This document shows, one piece after another, positions 49,762 through 59,400 of a stretch of DNA of 64,000 nucleotides (its first letter is position 1; each line of letters begins with the position of its first letter). Both the position numbers and the translations under genes were made by a program. Source of the DNA: Chinchilla lanigera (Eukaryota > Chordata > Mammalia > Rodentia > Chinchillidae); NCBI RefSeq assembly GCF_000276665.1, contig NW_004955463.1:6950040-7014039 (forward strand), in the 5' to 3' direction. The notes under the pieces are model-generated. The model was given only the letters and a program-made list of their open reading frames with translations. It searched no databases and was not told where the DNA came from.

Positions 49762-49880
49762 GATGGGGATTTAGCTCAGCAGCACAGCACCTGCCTGGCA
49801 AGTGCAAGGTCGTGAGTTCGATTCCCAGTACCGGAAAAAAATCAAAAAATAAAAATTAAAAAAAAAAATGAAAATAAAAA
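49762..49880 (+). repeat. ID SINE
   Basis: gatggggatttagctcagc ... cgtgagttcgattcccagta followed by an A-rich tail of about 50 bases. The flanks atatgggg and atatggag may be the target duplication. Confidence 0.85.
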
Positions 49881-50239
49881 GTGTTCGACTATATGGAGGG
49901 TACAACCCACAAAATCAGGCATGCTTGGAGACAAGCTATTCTAGATTTATAGGAAACTGGTTTTAGGCTCTAAGACAGTAAAGCTCTTACTAGCAAATAC
50001 CTTAAGACACAAAGAAAGCAAGACAGGTTGAATTTCCTGTCTTCTAAAATTATCAGGACAATTCAGTTTGCTATCATCTCATGGCATTTTGGGGACTTGG
50101 AGAAAAGAAAGTGGTAAAGCAAACAGGTAACGCTAAATAGGGGTGAGAAGCATGCATAAAGAGTAAAAACTTCACCATCTAATCAAGGTAGCCACTGCTT
50201 TGGATCACCATCACATAATTTTTGACATCAAACCTCTAC

Positions 50240-50285
50240 TTTTTTGGTACTGGCAATTGAACTCAAGGCCTTGCACTTGCCAACA
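50240..50285 (-). repeat. Partial ID SINE
   Basis: ttttggtactggcaattgaa ... ccttgcacttgcca is the reversed 3' half of an ID element; the rest is missing. Confidence 0.6.
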
Positions 50286-50834
50286 AACGTCACTTTTATA
50301 ATCCAATACAACCTCAATCTGTGACATGGGAGACCTGCAAAAATCAAACCAAAGGACCACAACAGATCATATAAAAAGCACCAAGAGGAAAGTGTTCAGC
50401 CTGCCAGAGAGGAAGAACCCCAGCGATTTTCCCGTAAGTCTCCATAACCCTTAAGATCGCACACGTACTTGATAATGGCTTTTGCAGGCCAAGCCAGTGA
50501 TGAGCACTAAGGGCCTCTTCATCGGAAGAACCTCAGCACAAGCCACGTGAGGTCTGAGTCACAGTGAAACTGATGTTCGGGTCAGCTGGATGACTATCCC
50601 GGTTCGAGATGGTATCAGACCTCGACCTTCTAATGTCAAGAGGCTAAACACTGATTCACAAAGCAGTAGGCTGCTTCACTGCCTGGGCTCGCTCGCCAAG
50701 GCCATGTGCTCACAAGCAGTGCAGACCCCGGTCTTCCTGACATCACAACACACGCCCTGGGCAGGCCAAGGCCTGGAGCTACTTCCTGTCATTTCAAGAA
50801 TGAAAAGAAACAAACTGAACTCACTAACTTCTTA

Positions 50835-51223
50835 AAAATCCTTCTACGATGATTTTATTATAAATATGTTCTTTTGGAATAAACAAATATTGCATCCAAG
50901 ACTATCTGCCAACTTGTTCTAAAGTAGTAAGAGGGAAAAGGGAACCAGGAACCATTTAGAAACAGAGATAAATAGCAAAGACACCTGCATGCCATGCTAA
51001 ATCCCTTTCTCCCAAGGAAGAACAGAAGGTTAACAGGGAGTATCACAGCTCTCGTTAGCCTATTTGATGAAAATAAGCTCGAGTTTGGTAACTTATGCTT
51101 GTTCTACAAACTGAGCTGCTCCTTGCCTCAGTCCTCAGCAGCAGAATGGCAAGTCTTCCGATGTGAGCATCAACAAGAACGGTCTTGATTGTGTGTAACT
51201 CTTTGTTCAAAGACAAAGTGTTC
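50835..51223 (-). other. GTF2E2: GTF2E2 3'UTR
   Basis: Runs from the TAG stop at 51224-51226 to a polyadenylation signal read as AATAAA on the - strand (50854-50859; tttatt on +). The cleavage site is inferred about 15-20 bases beyond. A tail-to-tail gap of about 6.5 kb separates it from the RBPMS distal end. Confidence 0.75.
50854..50859 (-). terminator. GTF2E2: GTF2E2 polyadenylation signal
   Basis: tttatt on the + strand is AATAAA on the - strand, about 365 bases after the stop codon. Confidence 0.7.
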
Positions 51224-51340
51224 CTATTTGCTAGGAGTAATGTCCGAGTAATCCTTCAGCACTCCAGCCATGTGTTCGTTATGAGTCTTAAACCGTCGCT
51301 TTTTCTGTGAAGCAGGCTTTTTCCTTCTCTGAATAGGGGC
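51224..51340 (-). CDS. GTF2E2: GTF2E2 last coding exon (TFIIE beta C-terminus)
   Basis: GTF2E2 encodes the beta subunit of general transcription factor TFIIE, which works with TFIIE alpha in the RNA polymerase II preinitiation complex to recruit and regulate TFIIH. Read on the - strand, the exon follows a CTTTAG acceptor and encodes 38 residues beginning [20 protein letters not shown] and ending [10 protein letters not shown], then TAG. This matches the human C-terminus (residues about 254-291), with apparent changes Leu to Met (NEHMAG) and Ser to Pro (TPSK) relative to my memory of the human sequence. The Lys/Arg-rich run is the basic C-terminal region. It starts in phase 0 and joins exactly to the Val codon ending the exon at 53608. 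Confidence 0.96.
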   Translation of the reverse strand, partial: APIQRRKKPASQKKRRFKTHNEHMAGVLKDYSDITPSK

Positions 51341-51553
51341 CTAAAGGAAAAGGTAATACCGGTCAGAACAAACAGTGACCCCAAGGGATAGTATGGTCAG
51401 GATAAAAACAGCAAGCCCAGAAGCAAGGGTTTGGACCTTTTCATTCACCTCACACCATTCACAGCACACATCCCAGCCTCCAACCAGGCCCGAGCCTTCC
51501 ATTACCACCAGAGCAAACTCCCATCAGGAATAATTGGCCGACACAAAAACTTA

Positions 51554-51912
51554 CAATGGACCTTTGACTTGCGAACTCAATGCTTTCTGGAGGGCTGGTT
51601 GTAACCCCAGTTATCAAAGGCTCAGGCACCTCTACACAGCCTTTAAAGTCTCTCCTGTATACAGGCAGCTAGCTCTCAGCGTCCTCAGAGAGACACTGGC
51701 CCAAGATTTCTCAATTAACCCCATATAGGAAAGGATACTGTAATGTTCCTTCCAGAACTCTAGAATTAATTAAATCTGTATCTGAGGCCATTTGGAAGCA
51801 CAAGCGGCCGCATTCAGGTCGTAACTCAAGACTTTGGTTATAAGTTAAAACTAAAATTCCGGTCATAACCCAAGTTGTTCATGCGCCAGACCATCATAAT
51901 GAGGGTCCACTG
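51554..51912. mobile_element. Tc1/mariner-type non-autonomous DNA transposon
   Basis: Inverted ends caatggacctttgacttgcg on the left and, reversed, cagtggaccctcattatgat on the right, with further inverted similarity inside (gactggttgtaac-like and cgtaactcaagactttggtt arms). Both ends are flanked by TA (51552-51553 and 51913-51914), the target duplication of this superfamily. No transposase frame is seen. Confidence 0.6.
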
Positions 51913-52046
51913 TATCACACATATTCCAGGCATTATGCAGATAAAACCAGTAATGCTAGGTTTTATCTGTTATCAAGTCTAAAAATGTAATGCCACTACC
52001 AATTCAAAAAATGATCTGAAGTAAATCTGGAAAACTATTGAGATAT

Positions 52047-52675
52047 TGTTATAGGTAGCTGAGTTAGATAAAAATATTACAGGCAGTCAGACAAGGCCAG
52101 GCCCTCGAAGGAGCCAACATAAAAGACAAGGTAAGATACCTGTCTGCCAGACCTCAACACAAAAGGACTAAACAAATGCACCCACATACCTTCCTAGGTG
52201 TAAACATCAGGGATTGATATTCTAAATAAGTAATAAACGCCTTCAAAAAGCCAGAAAGTCACTAGCCCAACCCCCTACAGGAAAAGCCCGTTCTGTATTC
52301 ATGCCCTCTTGCTACGAGACTCGCTTCCCCACTTGATCCTAGTTTACTCAATTTTACCGGAACTATTACACTTATAATCTTATTGGCTGACCATAGTTTT
52401 GTCCCACCTCATGCCCACCTTGCAATTTTCCATTTTCCCTCCTCTCTTGGACTCGCCTCACCTCAGGGTTTTGCTCTATAAAGTCCCTGGGAAGGGCAAG
52501 GTGGCAACCCACTCGGACCCTCTTCTGTCCCTCTCTTGGACAGAAGCTTTCTTTCCCTCAATAAATATATTCTGCTCTTAACCTCCGTTGTTCCTAAAAT
52601 TCATTCTTCGATTTTAGAGAACACAAACTCGTCCTAAATATCGTTCAGGTTGGGAGTTTTTATTTTCCTGTATCA
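52047..52675 (+). mobile_element. Solo LTR of an ERV1 (gammaretrovirus-like) element
   Basis: 629 bases starting TGTTATAGG and ending GTATCA, with ATAT on both sides (52043-52046 and 52676-52679), a 4-bp target duplication typical of ERV1. Inside are a TATA box (tataaag at 52477), a following ggtggcaacccactcgg block and AATAAA at 52560-52565, the usual U3-R-U5 order. No internal retroviral genes remain, so it arose by recombination between two LTRs. It is antisense to GTF2E2. Confidence 0.85.
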
Positions 52676-52969
52676 ATATGACAAAATGTAGAAATGGTTA
52701 GGCACACACTGGCTGATAGCATACATATTAGTATATTAGTATAGTATAGTAGTATACTAATTAGTATATTAGTATAACATTCATTTAAAATCATTTAAGA
52801 AATCATGAAAGGCTGCAATTGCACTCATTCATTGAGGTCACTGGCAATAAATCTTCCCCTTTTATGCATCCTAAAAGTGCAGATTGAGAGAGCAGCTACA
52901 AAGAAGAGCAGCTACAAAGCATAACGGTGGCAAGGGAAAGAGGAAAGAGGCACCACGGGAAGAGTCTAG

Positions 52970-53050
52970 CAGTGATGGTGAACCTTTTAGAGCTTTCAAT
53001 GATAAAGCACAGCCGGCTGCCACATGCGTGCCATAGGCTCACCACTACTC
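52970..53050. mobile_element. Very short hAT-type terminal-repeat element
   Basis: Left end cagtgatggtgaacctttta and, reversed, right end gagtagtggtgagcctatgg, about 80 bases apart. Same family as 18977-19058 (shared ccttttagagctttcaatga) and related to 38206-38370. No clear 8-bp duplication. Confidence 0.5.
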
Positions 53051-53607
53051 TTCTTGGGTGTTGCTGAATTACTGCCCACCCTAGCTCTGTTCTTGGGCTA
53101 CAGATTGTTGGCAGCTGGTACAAGGCAATTTGTCAGTCTTCGTTTGATAACTAATGCCCCCCGTGAGCAGGATTAGGGGGACAAATATCTGATGCCCAGA
53201 GGACCTGAGAATCAACATGGACAGCGCAATATGGTCAGAGCTATGTCTGTTCAGCTCACAGAGAAAGGGGGAGGAGCACAATCCAAGGTTTAAAGGCCAA
53301 GCGCATGCCCACACAGTCTACTTTTAGGAACTGGAAGAAGGTGCATAAAGGCTTAGAGGTGAGAAAGTGAGCACCATGGGGGCTTCAGGTAGGCTGGCCG
53401 GCACAGGGAGCTCTCCCAGGCCTGGGAAGCAGCCCCCAAGGCAGGCACACTGTCCCTGGATGGTAACACCAATGCATGACCTCAGCTGTGCCTAAGTCAC
53501 TGGATCAGACACAGACAAAGCCAGAGGGGGAATGACTTCCTGCTCTTCAGAATGGAAAGCAGATAAAGCTCAGAGAGAAGATTAAACTTATCCTGGAGAT
53601 TACTCAC

Positions 53608-53723
53608 CACTTTCTTTGGTCCAGACTCCTGCATGGAAGAAATACCCTGTCGCTTGAGATATTCTTCAATTTTCTCCTCATCCATCGAATCCACAGTAAC
53701 ACTCCTCCACAGTTTCTGGAATT
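53608..53723 (-). CDS. GTF2E2: GTF2E2 penultimate coding exon
   Basis: On the - strand a TTGCTTCAG acceptor is followed by 116 bases: the last two bases of a Glu codon and 38 residues, [20 protein letters not shown] then [18 protein letters not shown]. This corresponds to human TFIIE beta residues about 216-253, the region after the second winged-helix domain, and appears identical to human as I recall it. It ends after the Val codon at a GTGAGT donor (53607-53602). It joins in phase to the exon at 51340. The preceding exon lies beyond the window. Confidence 0.96.
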
Positions 53724-53863
53724 CTGAAGCAACACGACAGTAGTTATTTTACCACTGATTTTTACAAAGCACAGCATCTTGGTGATCAAAACCTGGGCTT
53801 CAGTATTATCTTCTCTGGGCCTAAATCAACACATCTGAGATTTCATGACAAAAACAAGTAAGC

Positions 53864-54044
53864 AGACAGTTCCAGTGTCACAAGTCTACCATCCCAGCAC
53901 CCTGGGAGAAGGTAGAGGATCACAAGTTCAAGCCGAGCCTGAACTAAGCAAGACCCTTCTTCACAATAAAAAAAATAAGAGCTGAGGATGTAAGCTCAGT
54001 GAGAAGGCCATGGGTTCAATCCCCAGTCATAAATATAAATAAAT

Positions 54045-54045
<1 letters not shown>
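53864..54045 (+). repeat. Composite B1-ID SINE
   Basis: caagtctaccatcccagcac ... gtagaggatcacaagttc, then agctgaggatgtaagctcag ... gggttcaatccccagtcat. A CA microsatellite follows the tail. Confidence 0.7.

Positions 54046-54080
<35 letters not shown>
54046..54080. repeat. (CA)n microsatellite
   Basis: About 17 uninterrupted CA units at the tail of the SINE at 53864. Confidence 0.97.
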
Positions 54081-54086
<6 letters not shown>

Positions 54087-55387
54087 CTACAAAAACAATA
54101 ACAAAACAAAAACAGAACCAATGAATAAGGCAGGAACATTCAAGTGTGGAACACTGATCCACAACAGGGCCTGTGAACAGAACGGCACCAGTCAGCACAG
54201 ACACCAGCTGCTGTGCCCTATTTGTGGAGGCCCCGAAATAAAGTTCAGTAGGACTGAGGTCTTCCTGCCTTCCTGGGGAAATAAAGCAGTCAACCCCTTT
54301 TATACCTAAAACCAGTCCTCTCCATTTTGGGCAATATAATTCAAACTCTTCCTCATCTGCCCTGAGTTTGGTATACACCATCTTTTCACCCACTGACAGT
54401 GAGAAACACGCCGGAAAATGGGGCACCATAGCTGTACGTGGAAGCGAGGTGTTGTGACAATTTAGTTACAAAAAAAAACTTTTGCAATCAAGCCACCAGG
54501 GACCAGATGAGGGGATGGGGAGTGGCTGAGACAGGAACTCCCATCACTCCTGCTCTAAACAAGGCTGCTGCCCCACCTACAGCAAGTCCTGCAGACCTGT
54601 GGTCCTTCCACAAGCAAGAGAGATCTCCACTGAGACATATGCAAATAAAAGTACTAAACTGTGCATCCTGAATTCTCCTCCCACACACAGGCTCTAACAA
54701 CTGAGCCCACCTCATTATCAGCATTTACTTTCAAACACAAAAAACTCGCCACAGCAAAACCTTGGATTTATGTACTCTAGGCCAAGAAAAAAAAGGGATA
54801 GCCCCTTGTCACAGACACTCAGGGAACTCCACCCACGGCCTTCCCTGCAGGGCCTTCACAGTCTGCAGAGCTTGTACGGGAGCAGTAAATGAAGTGGGCA
54901 CCTGATCTGGTGGTGTTGGACTAGACTTTTCTTCTCCCTCTTTTCTGCCTTCCTTCCTTTCTGGTTATTTCAGTGAAGCAAATGCAAATAAATTTGCATG
55001 AAGCAAATGACAACCAAAGAGAACTACGGTGAACTGCCTGGGTACACTACAAAGAATGCAACCTGGGTACAAAATTATTTAAATCCAGAATGTCTCCAAA
55101 CAAGATTTTTTAATTTCCACAGATAAATACTGAGGATTCTTTTTCCTATATAATTATAGACGTCCCTTAACTTACAACAACTGTCTACACAACTTCCTCA
55201 GCCTCTTGAACACTGACCAGCTCTTTGAGAGAAGAAACCTTTTCCCTCATTCAATCCCACAGTAGCAGGCAATGGATTTAGCACATGACAGGTCCTCCTC
55301 ACCCACACTGTGAAACACCACTGTCTCCTCCCACAGCCGAGACGTGGGGGGGGGGGTTAAAATATCTTTAAACATTAATTTTTTAGA

Positions 55388-55550
55388 GTTTGCAGTATGG
55401 AGAATTGAACCTGGAAGTGCCGAGCTACGTCCCCAACCCTTTTATTTTGAGCCAGGGTCTAAATTGCTCCACCTGGCCTTGAATTTGAGCTCCTTCTTCC
55501 GTAGCCTCCCAAATAATTGGTATTACAAGCACCCTTTGCAACACCTGGCT
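55388..55550 (-). repeat. Composite B1-ID SINE
   Basis: Reversed ID part (gagaattgaacctggaag ... gccgagctacgtccccaac), then ttttgagccagggtctaaat ... gtagcctcccaaataattg (B1). Confidence 0.7.
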
Positions 55551-55569
55551 CTTTTTACATTTTTGGTGT

Positions 55570-55678
55570 TTTTTTTGTTTTGTTTTTGGTTTTGGTTTTT
55601 TTCCGGTACCAGGAATCGAACTCACGACCTTGCACTTGCCAGGCAGGCGCTGCGCCGCTGAGCTAAATCCCCAGCCCC
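55570..55678 (-). repeat. ID SINE with target-site duplication
   Basis: A T/G-rich tail then ccggtaccaggaatcgaact ... gccgctgagctaaatcccca. Flanks ctctttttacattttt and ctctttttatgttttt. Confidence 0.9.
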
Positions 55679-56078
55679 TCTTTTTATGTTTTTAAAAGCT
55701 TTCTGTCAACTGAACCAAAAGAGGCACAATCTGAAATAGCCACACAACACCATGCCTTCTTCCCTTTCCCCATCAGTGTGTGTAATCATTTTGCAGTTCC
55801 AGAAAACAAGGCATTGCTCAATTTACCTCACTTTTTTTGTTTTTACTTCATCCTTTAAAGCAGTAACCTTAAATTATAAACACTATCAAAATTATTTCTC
55901 ATGTGATTTTTAAAAATGCACCTCTCCCTAAATGCCCACATCTTAACCAGAACCTATATTACCTTATATAACACAAGGGACTTTGACAATGAAAATAAAC
56001 ATCTTGAGACTGGGAAATTATCTCAAGATTTAAATTCTGGATATGGAAGAATTAACGATTTTTAAGATAAAGACTAAG

Positions 56079-56080
<2 letters not shown>

Positions 56081-56114
<34 letters not shown>
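56081..56114. repeat. (GT)n microsatellite
   Basis: 17 GT units, followed by a degraded reversed ID-like stretch (gggtctgaaccaaggtcttg) to about 56200. Confidence 0.95.
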
Positions 56115-56120
<6 letters not shown>

Positions 56121-56359
56121 TGTGATGCTAGGGTCTGAACCAAGGTCTTGCACAAGCAGAGAAGGCACTCTATAGTCACCACTGCACTACACCCTCCAGC
56201 CCAGGAAGAATGAACACTTTTTAAATGTTCATACTTCCCAGAACAATCTGCAGAATCAATGCAATCACTATGAAAATTCCAATGTCATTTTTTATAGAAA
56301 TAGAAAAAAAATCTAAAAGTCATGTGGAATCACAAAAACCCTGAATAGCCACTACTACT

Positions 56360-56442
56360 GCTGTGGGTTTTGGGTTTTTTTCTGGTAACAGGAATTGAAC
56401 TCAGGACCTTGCGCTTGCACTGCTGAGCTACATCCCTGGCCC
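56360..56442 (-). repeat. ID SINE with internal deletion
   Basis: tctggtaacaggaattgaac ... ccttgcgcttgcactgctga lacks the usual ccaggcaggcgc stretch. Flanks actactact and ctactactac. Confidence 0.8.
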
Positions 56443-56445
56443 CTA

Positions 56446-56944
56446 CTACTACGTTTTGAATGATTTGTTTCATCTGAAACTCATGTTGAAATTTAATCTC
56501 CATTAAGAAACATTAAGGCTGGGCATGGTAGCACATGCCTGTAACACCAGCACTTGGCAGGCTGAGGCTGGATGATCACAGTGCATCTGAAGCTCCCTAG
56601 ACTACACAGTGAGTTCAAGGCCAGCCTGAAGTACATAGGGAAGACCCTGTCTCAAAAAAAAACAAAAAACAAACAAACAAAAAGAGGGATCTTTCAAAGT
56701 GATTGGGACTCTGCCTAATTAGTGGGTTAACAAGTTAACTCAAGACTGGGTCTGCTATCCAAGCCAGCCTGGTTAACTCTCTGGTGTTTACCCCCTGACT
56801 TTCACCATCTGAAGCCCTGTACTACCTTGGGACTCTGCTAGTGAGAAAGTCATCACCAGAGGTGGTCCCTCAACCTTAGGCCCAAACCATGAGCCAAAAT
56901 AAACCTCTTTATAACCTGCCCCATCTGTGACACTACTGTTAACA
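56446..56944 (+). mobile_element. MaLR-type (MLT1/MST-like) solo LTR, split by a B1
   Basis: Starts ttttgaatgatttgtttcat and ctgaaactcatgttgaaatt; after the B1 continues with cctaattagtggg, tcaccatctgaagccctgt-type motifs and ends ccaaaataaacctctttata ... gacactactgttaaca, the usual MaLR LTR tail with its AATAAA-like signal. Confidence 0.65.
56517..56685 (+). repeat. B1-type SINE
   Basis: ggctgggcatggtagcacat ... gcaggctgaggctggatgat ... gttcaaggccagcctgaagt ... accctgtctcaaa plus A/AAAC tail. Confidence 0.88.
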
Positions 56945-56994
56945 ATATAAAGCCAATTTAGCAATCTTCTACACACAAAAAGAACAAAGCCACA

Positions 56995-57138
56995 TGCTGG
57001 GTGTGGTGGCGCATGCCTGTAATCCCAGCATTCAGGGGGCTGAGGCAGGAGGATTGTTGCAAGTTTGAGCCCAGCCTGGGTAAAAAGTGAGTCCAAGGGC
57101 AGCCTGAACTGCACAGCGAGACCCTGTCTCAAAAAGAC
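56995..57138 (+). repeat. B1-type SINE with 18-base target duplication
   Basis: tgctgggtgtggtggcgcat ... gaccctgtctcaaaaagac. Flanked by the perfect duplication aaaaagaacaaagccaca at 56977-56994 and 57139-57156. Confidence 0.95.
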
Positions 57139-57569
57139 AAAAAGAACAAAGCCACAATAAGCAAAACAGCATGGTACTGGCATAAAAATATAGAACAGCA
57201 ATGGTATGCTGTTATACCTATGGTATAGCGTATAAAATGCACTAATGAACCTCAGTATTTATGGTCAACTCATTTTTGTCAAATGTGTCAAGAACACACA
57301 ATGGGAAAAGGACAATCTCTTCAATAAATGGTGCCAGGAAAACTGGCTATCTACGTGCAGAAGAATGAAATTAGACCTTTTTTCATACCATATATAAAAA
57401 TGAACTCAAAATAGATTAAGACTTGTCATGTAAGACCAAAAACTGTAAAAATACAGTCTCTTAATTTTCCATGGTTTGATGTCAGATCTTTCAACTTCAG
57501 GATGGTATGAAAGCAACACCCAATAGAAGCTATGACATTTAGTAGCTTAGGTGAATTAAACTCTTTTGC

Positions 57570-57730
57570 TGTTGTTTTATTGTGTTTTTTGAGACAGGGT
57601 CTCACTATGTAATTCAGGATGGCCTGAAACTCATTGTGTAGCCTAAGCTGGCCTCAAACTCACAGTGATTTTCCTGCCTCAGTATCCGGAGTGCTAGGAT
57701 CACAAGTGTGTGCCACCATGCCCAGCTCTA
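57570..57730 (-). repeat. B1-type SINE
   Basis: ttttttgagacagggtctca ... ctggcctcaaactcacagtg ... gtgtgccaccatgcccagct is a reversed B1. Confidence 0.9.
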
Positions 57731-57961
57731 AACACATCTTAAGTTTATGATGGGTTGGATCAAGACGTAACTGAACCACCAGTCAAGGAATATCTGCTCC
57801 TAGGTTCCTAAGAGAAATGAAAACTTGTCCATATAAGTATTTGTATAAGAATGTATACACAACACTACTTATAAAAGCCAAAAAGTGGAAGCACTCCACA
57901 TGTCCATCAATAAAGAACAGGTAAATAAAATGTGGCATATGAATGTAATATGGAACAATCT

Positions 57962-58120
57962 GCACTGGGTGTGGTGGCGCATACCTGTAATCCCAGCACT
58001 CAGGAGGCTGAGGCAGGAGGATCATTGTGAGTTTGAGGCCAGCCTGGGCTACAAAGTGAGCTCAAGGCCAGCCAGAACTGCATAGTGAGACCCTGTCTCA
58101 AAAAGACAAAAAAAAAAAAA
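57962..58120 (+). repeat. B1-type SINE with target-site duplication
   Basis: gcactgggtgtggtggcgca ... tgaggcaggaggatcattgt ... gaccctgtctcaaaaagac, A tail. Flanked by gaacaatct at 57953-57961 and 58121-58129. Confidence 0.93.
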
Positions 58121-58149
58121 GAACAATCTTTTACACTATAAGAATGTAA

Positions 58150-59265
58150 TGCTATGCATTTCCCTCTAAACAGTGCTACATCTGCTTCTCATTCATTTTG
58201 ATACATTGTGTTTTCACTTAATTCAACATTTTAACCTCGTGATTTTTTTTTTTCTCTGAACCATGAGTTAAACTGTTAATTTACAAATAAATGTTTTCAA
58301 ATATATGTCTGTTACTGACGTGCAATCCAACTCCACTGTGGTCCAAACACATCCTTTGTATACTTGATTCTTATAAAGGTAGTTAAGGTTTATTTTGTGA
58401 GGCTACAATACATTCTAATTTAGTGAACAGTGCATGTACATTTAAAATTATTACTGTTGTTAGTTAGTCTTTTGTAAATCTCAATTAGGTCAAGTTGATA
58501 CTGTTTAGGACTTCTACATCTCACTAATTTTCCAACTCCTTGCTTAATCAATTGACTGCTGAAAGGACAGTATTGTAGACTTCTTTTAGTTTCACCCGTT
58601 TTTAACTCATGTAGTTTGATAATCTGTTGTTAAATGTATACATATGCAGGACTGTCAACAACTCCTGGAGAGCTGATCCTTTATCATTAAGAAATGTTCC
58701 TCTTAAGGCCAGGGATATAGCTCTGTGGCATAAGCACCTGCCTGGCAAGCGCAAGGTTCTGAGTTCAATTTCCGGTACCAAAAAAAAAAAGAACTGTTCC
58801 TCTTTATCCTTTGAAACGTCTGATAACACAGGCACCTGCTTTTCCTTTGATTAATGTTTGCATGGTATATATCACTCACATGTTTTTATTTTTAACTCAT
58901 ATCTTTATATTTAAAGTATGTTTTTCTTAAAGATAACATATACTAGGGGGTTTTGCCTTTGTATTTAACCTGAAAATCCATCTTAGTTGTACTTAGGCCA
59001 ACTTCATTTAATGTAATTATGAGACACAGCTGGAATAAAACTTAACATCTTATTCATGCTTTGTATTTGTTCCATGTGTTCTTTTCTTCCCCTGTGTTTC
59101 TGTATTCATATATATTATCTAAATATTTTTTATTCCCTCGTATCTCCACTATTGGTTTATTATTTCTCTAGTATCAAATCCTTTCTGCCTAAACAACTTC
59201 TTTTAATACTAGCGGAGTTCAGACCTGATGGTAATAAATTCTTTGTTTCTGTTTCTCTGAGAGAA
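58150..59265 (-). mobile_element. Old L1 fragment, ORF2 middle region, antisense
   Basis: The + strand reads as reversed L1 ORF2: atttacaaataaatgttttc, ccaactccactgtggtccaa, cctctttatcctttgaaacg, ttttcctttgattaatgttt, gcatggtatatatcactc and ctttatatttaaagtatg, in the known order. An ID is inserted at 58705. No intact frame. Confidence 0.75.
58705..58790 (+). repeat. ID SINE with target-site duplication
   Basis: aaggccagggatatagctct ... ctgagttcaatttccggtac, A tail. Flanks gaaatgttcctctt (58691) and gaactgttcctctt (58791). Confidence 0.93.
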
Positions 59266-59400
59266 GGTCTTAGTTACTTTTCTTGTTGCGGAGTCAAAAT
59301 ACCTGACACGCAAAGTTAAAGGGGGAAAGGTTTATTTAGCTCATAGTTTGCAGAGGTTTCAGTCCATACTGTAGTGCACTTGAAGTTGAGGTAAATAGGC
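59266..59400 (-). repeat. Partial LTR related to the MaLR LTRs at 28318 and 30398
   Basis: tcttagttacttttcttgtt, caaaatacctgacac, ggaaaggtttatttagctca and gaggtttcagtccatac match the left end of those LTRs. Similarity fades after about 59400; whether the next 900 bases belong to the same insertion is unclear. Confidence 0.6.

Larger units (their letters stand above)
44290..50830. other. Intergenic gap between convergent RBPMS and GTF2E2
   Basis: About 6.5 kb. Holds a partial ID at 45795-45855, a composite SINE at 47090-47272, an ID at 49762-49880 and a partial reversed ID at 50240-50285. A MIR-like motif (gtttccccatttctgaagtg, about 49530) is present. No exon was recognised; the longest ORFs (around 100-134 residues) overlap repeats or have no recognisable similarity. 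Confidence 0.65.
51341..53607 (-). other. GTF2E2: GTF2E2 intron between the last two coding exons
   Basis: 2,267 bases with a GTGAGT donor and TTTAG acceptor on the - strand. It contains three independent transposon insertions: a TA-flanked DNA transposon (51554-51912), a solo ERV1 LTR (52047-52675) and a short hAT-type element (52970-53050). An AT-rich degenerate repeat built on attagtat lies at 52724-52785. Confidence 0.9.
56225..58135 (+). mobile_element. Old L1 fragment (ORF2 3' half), broken by nested insertions
   Basis: Sense L1 motifs occur in order: atgaaaattccaatgtcatt and gtggaatcacaaaaaccctg (56270-56345), aaaacagcatggtactggca (about 57163), tcttcaataaatggtgccag (about 57320), aagtggaagcactccacatg and caggtaaataaaatgtggca (57885-57940). 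ID, MaLR-type LTR and three B1 elements sit inside. No intact frame. Confidence 0.8.

Noticed and set aside
54043..54309. ORF beginning with His-Thr repeats
   Set aside because: Created by the (CA)n microsatellite.
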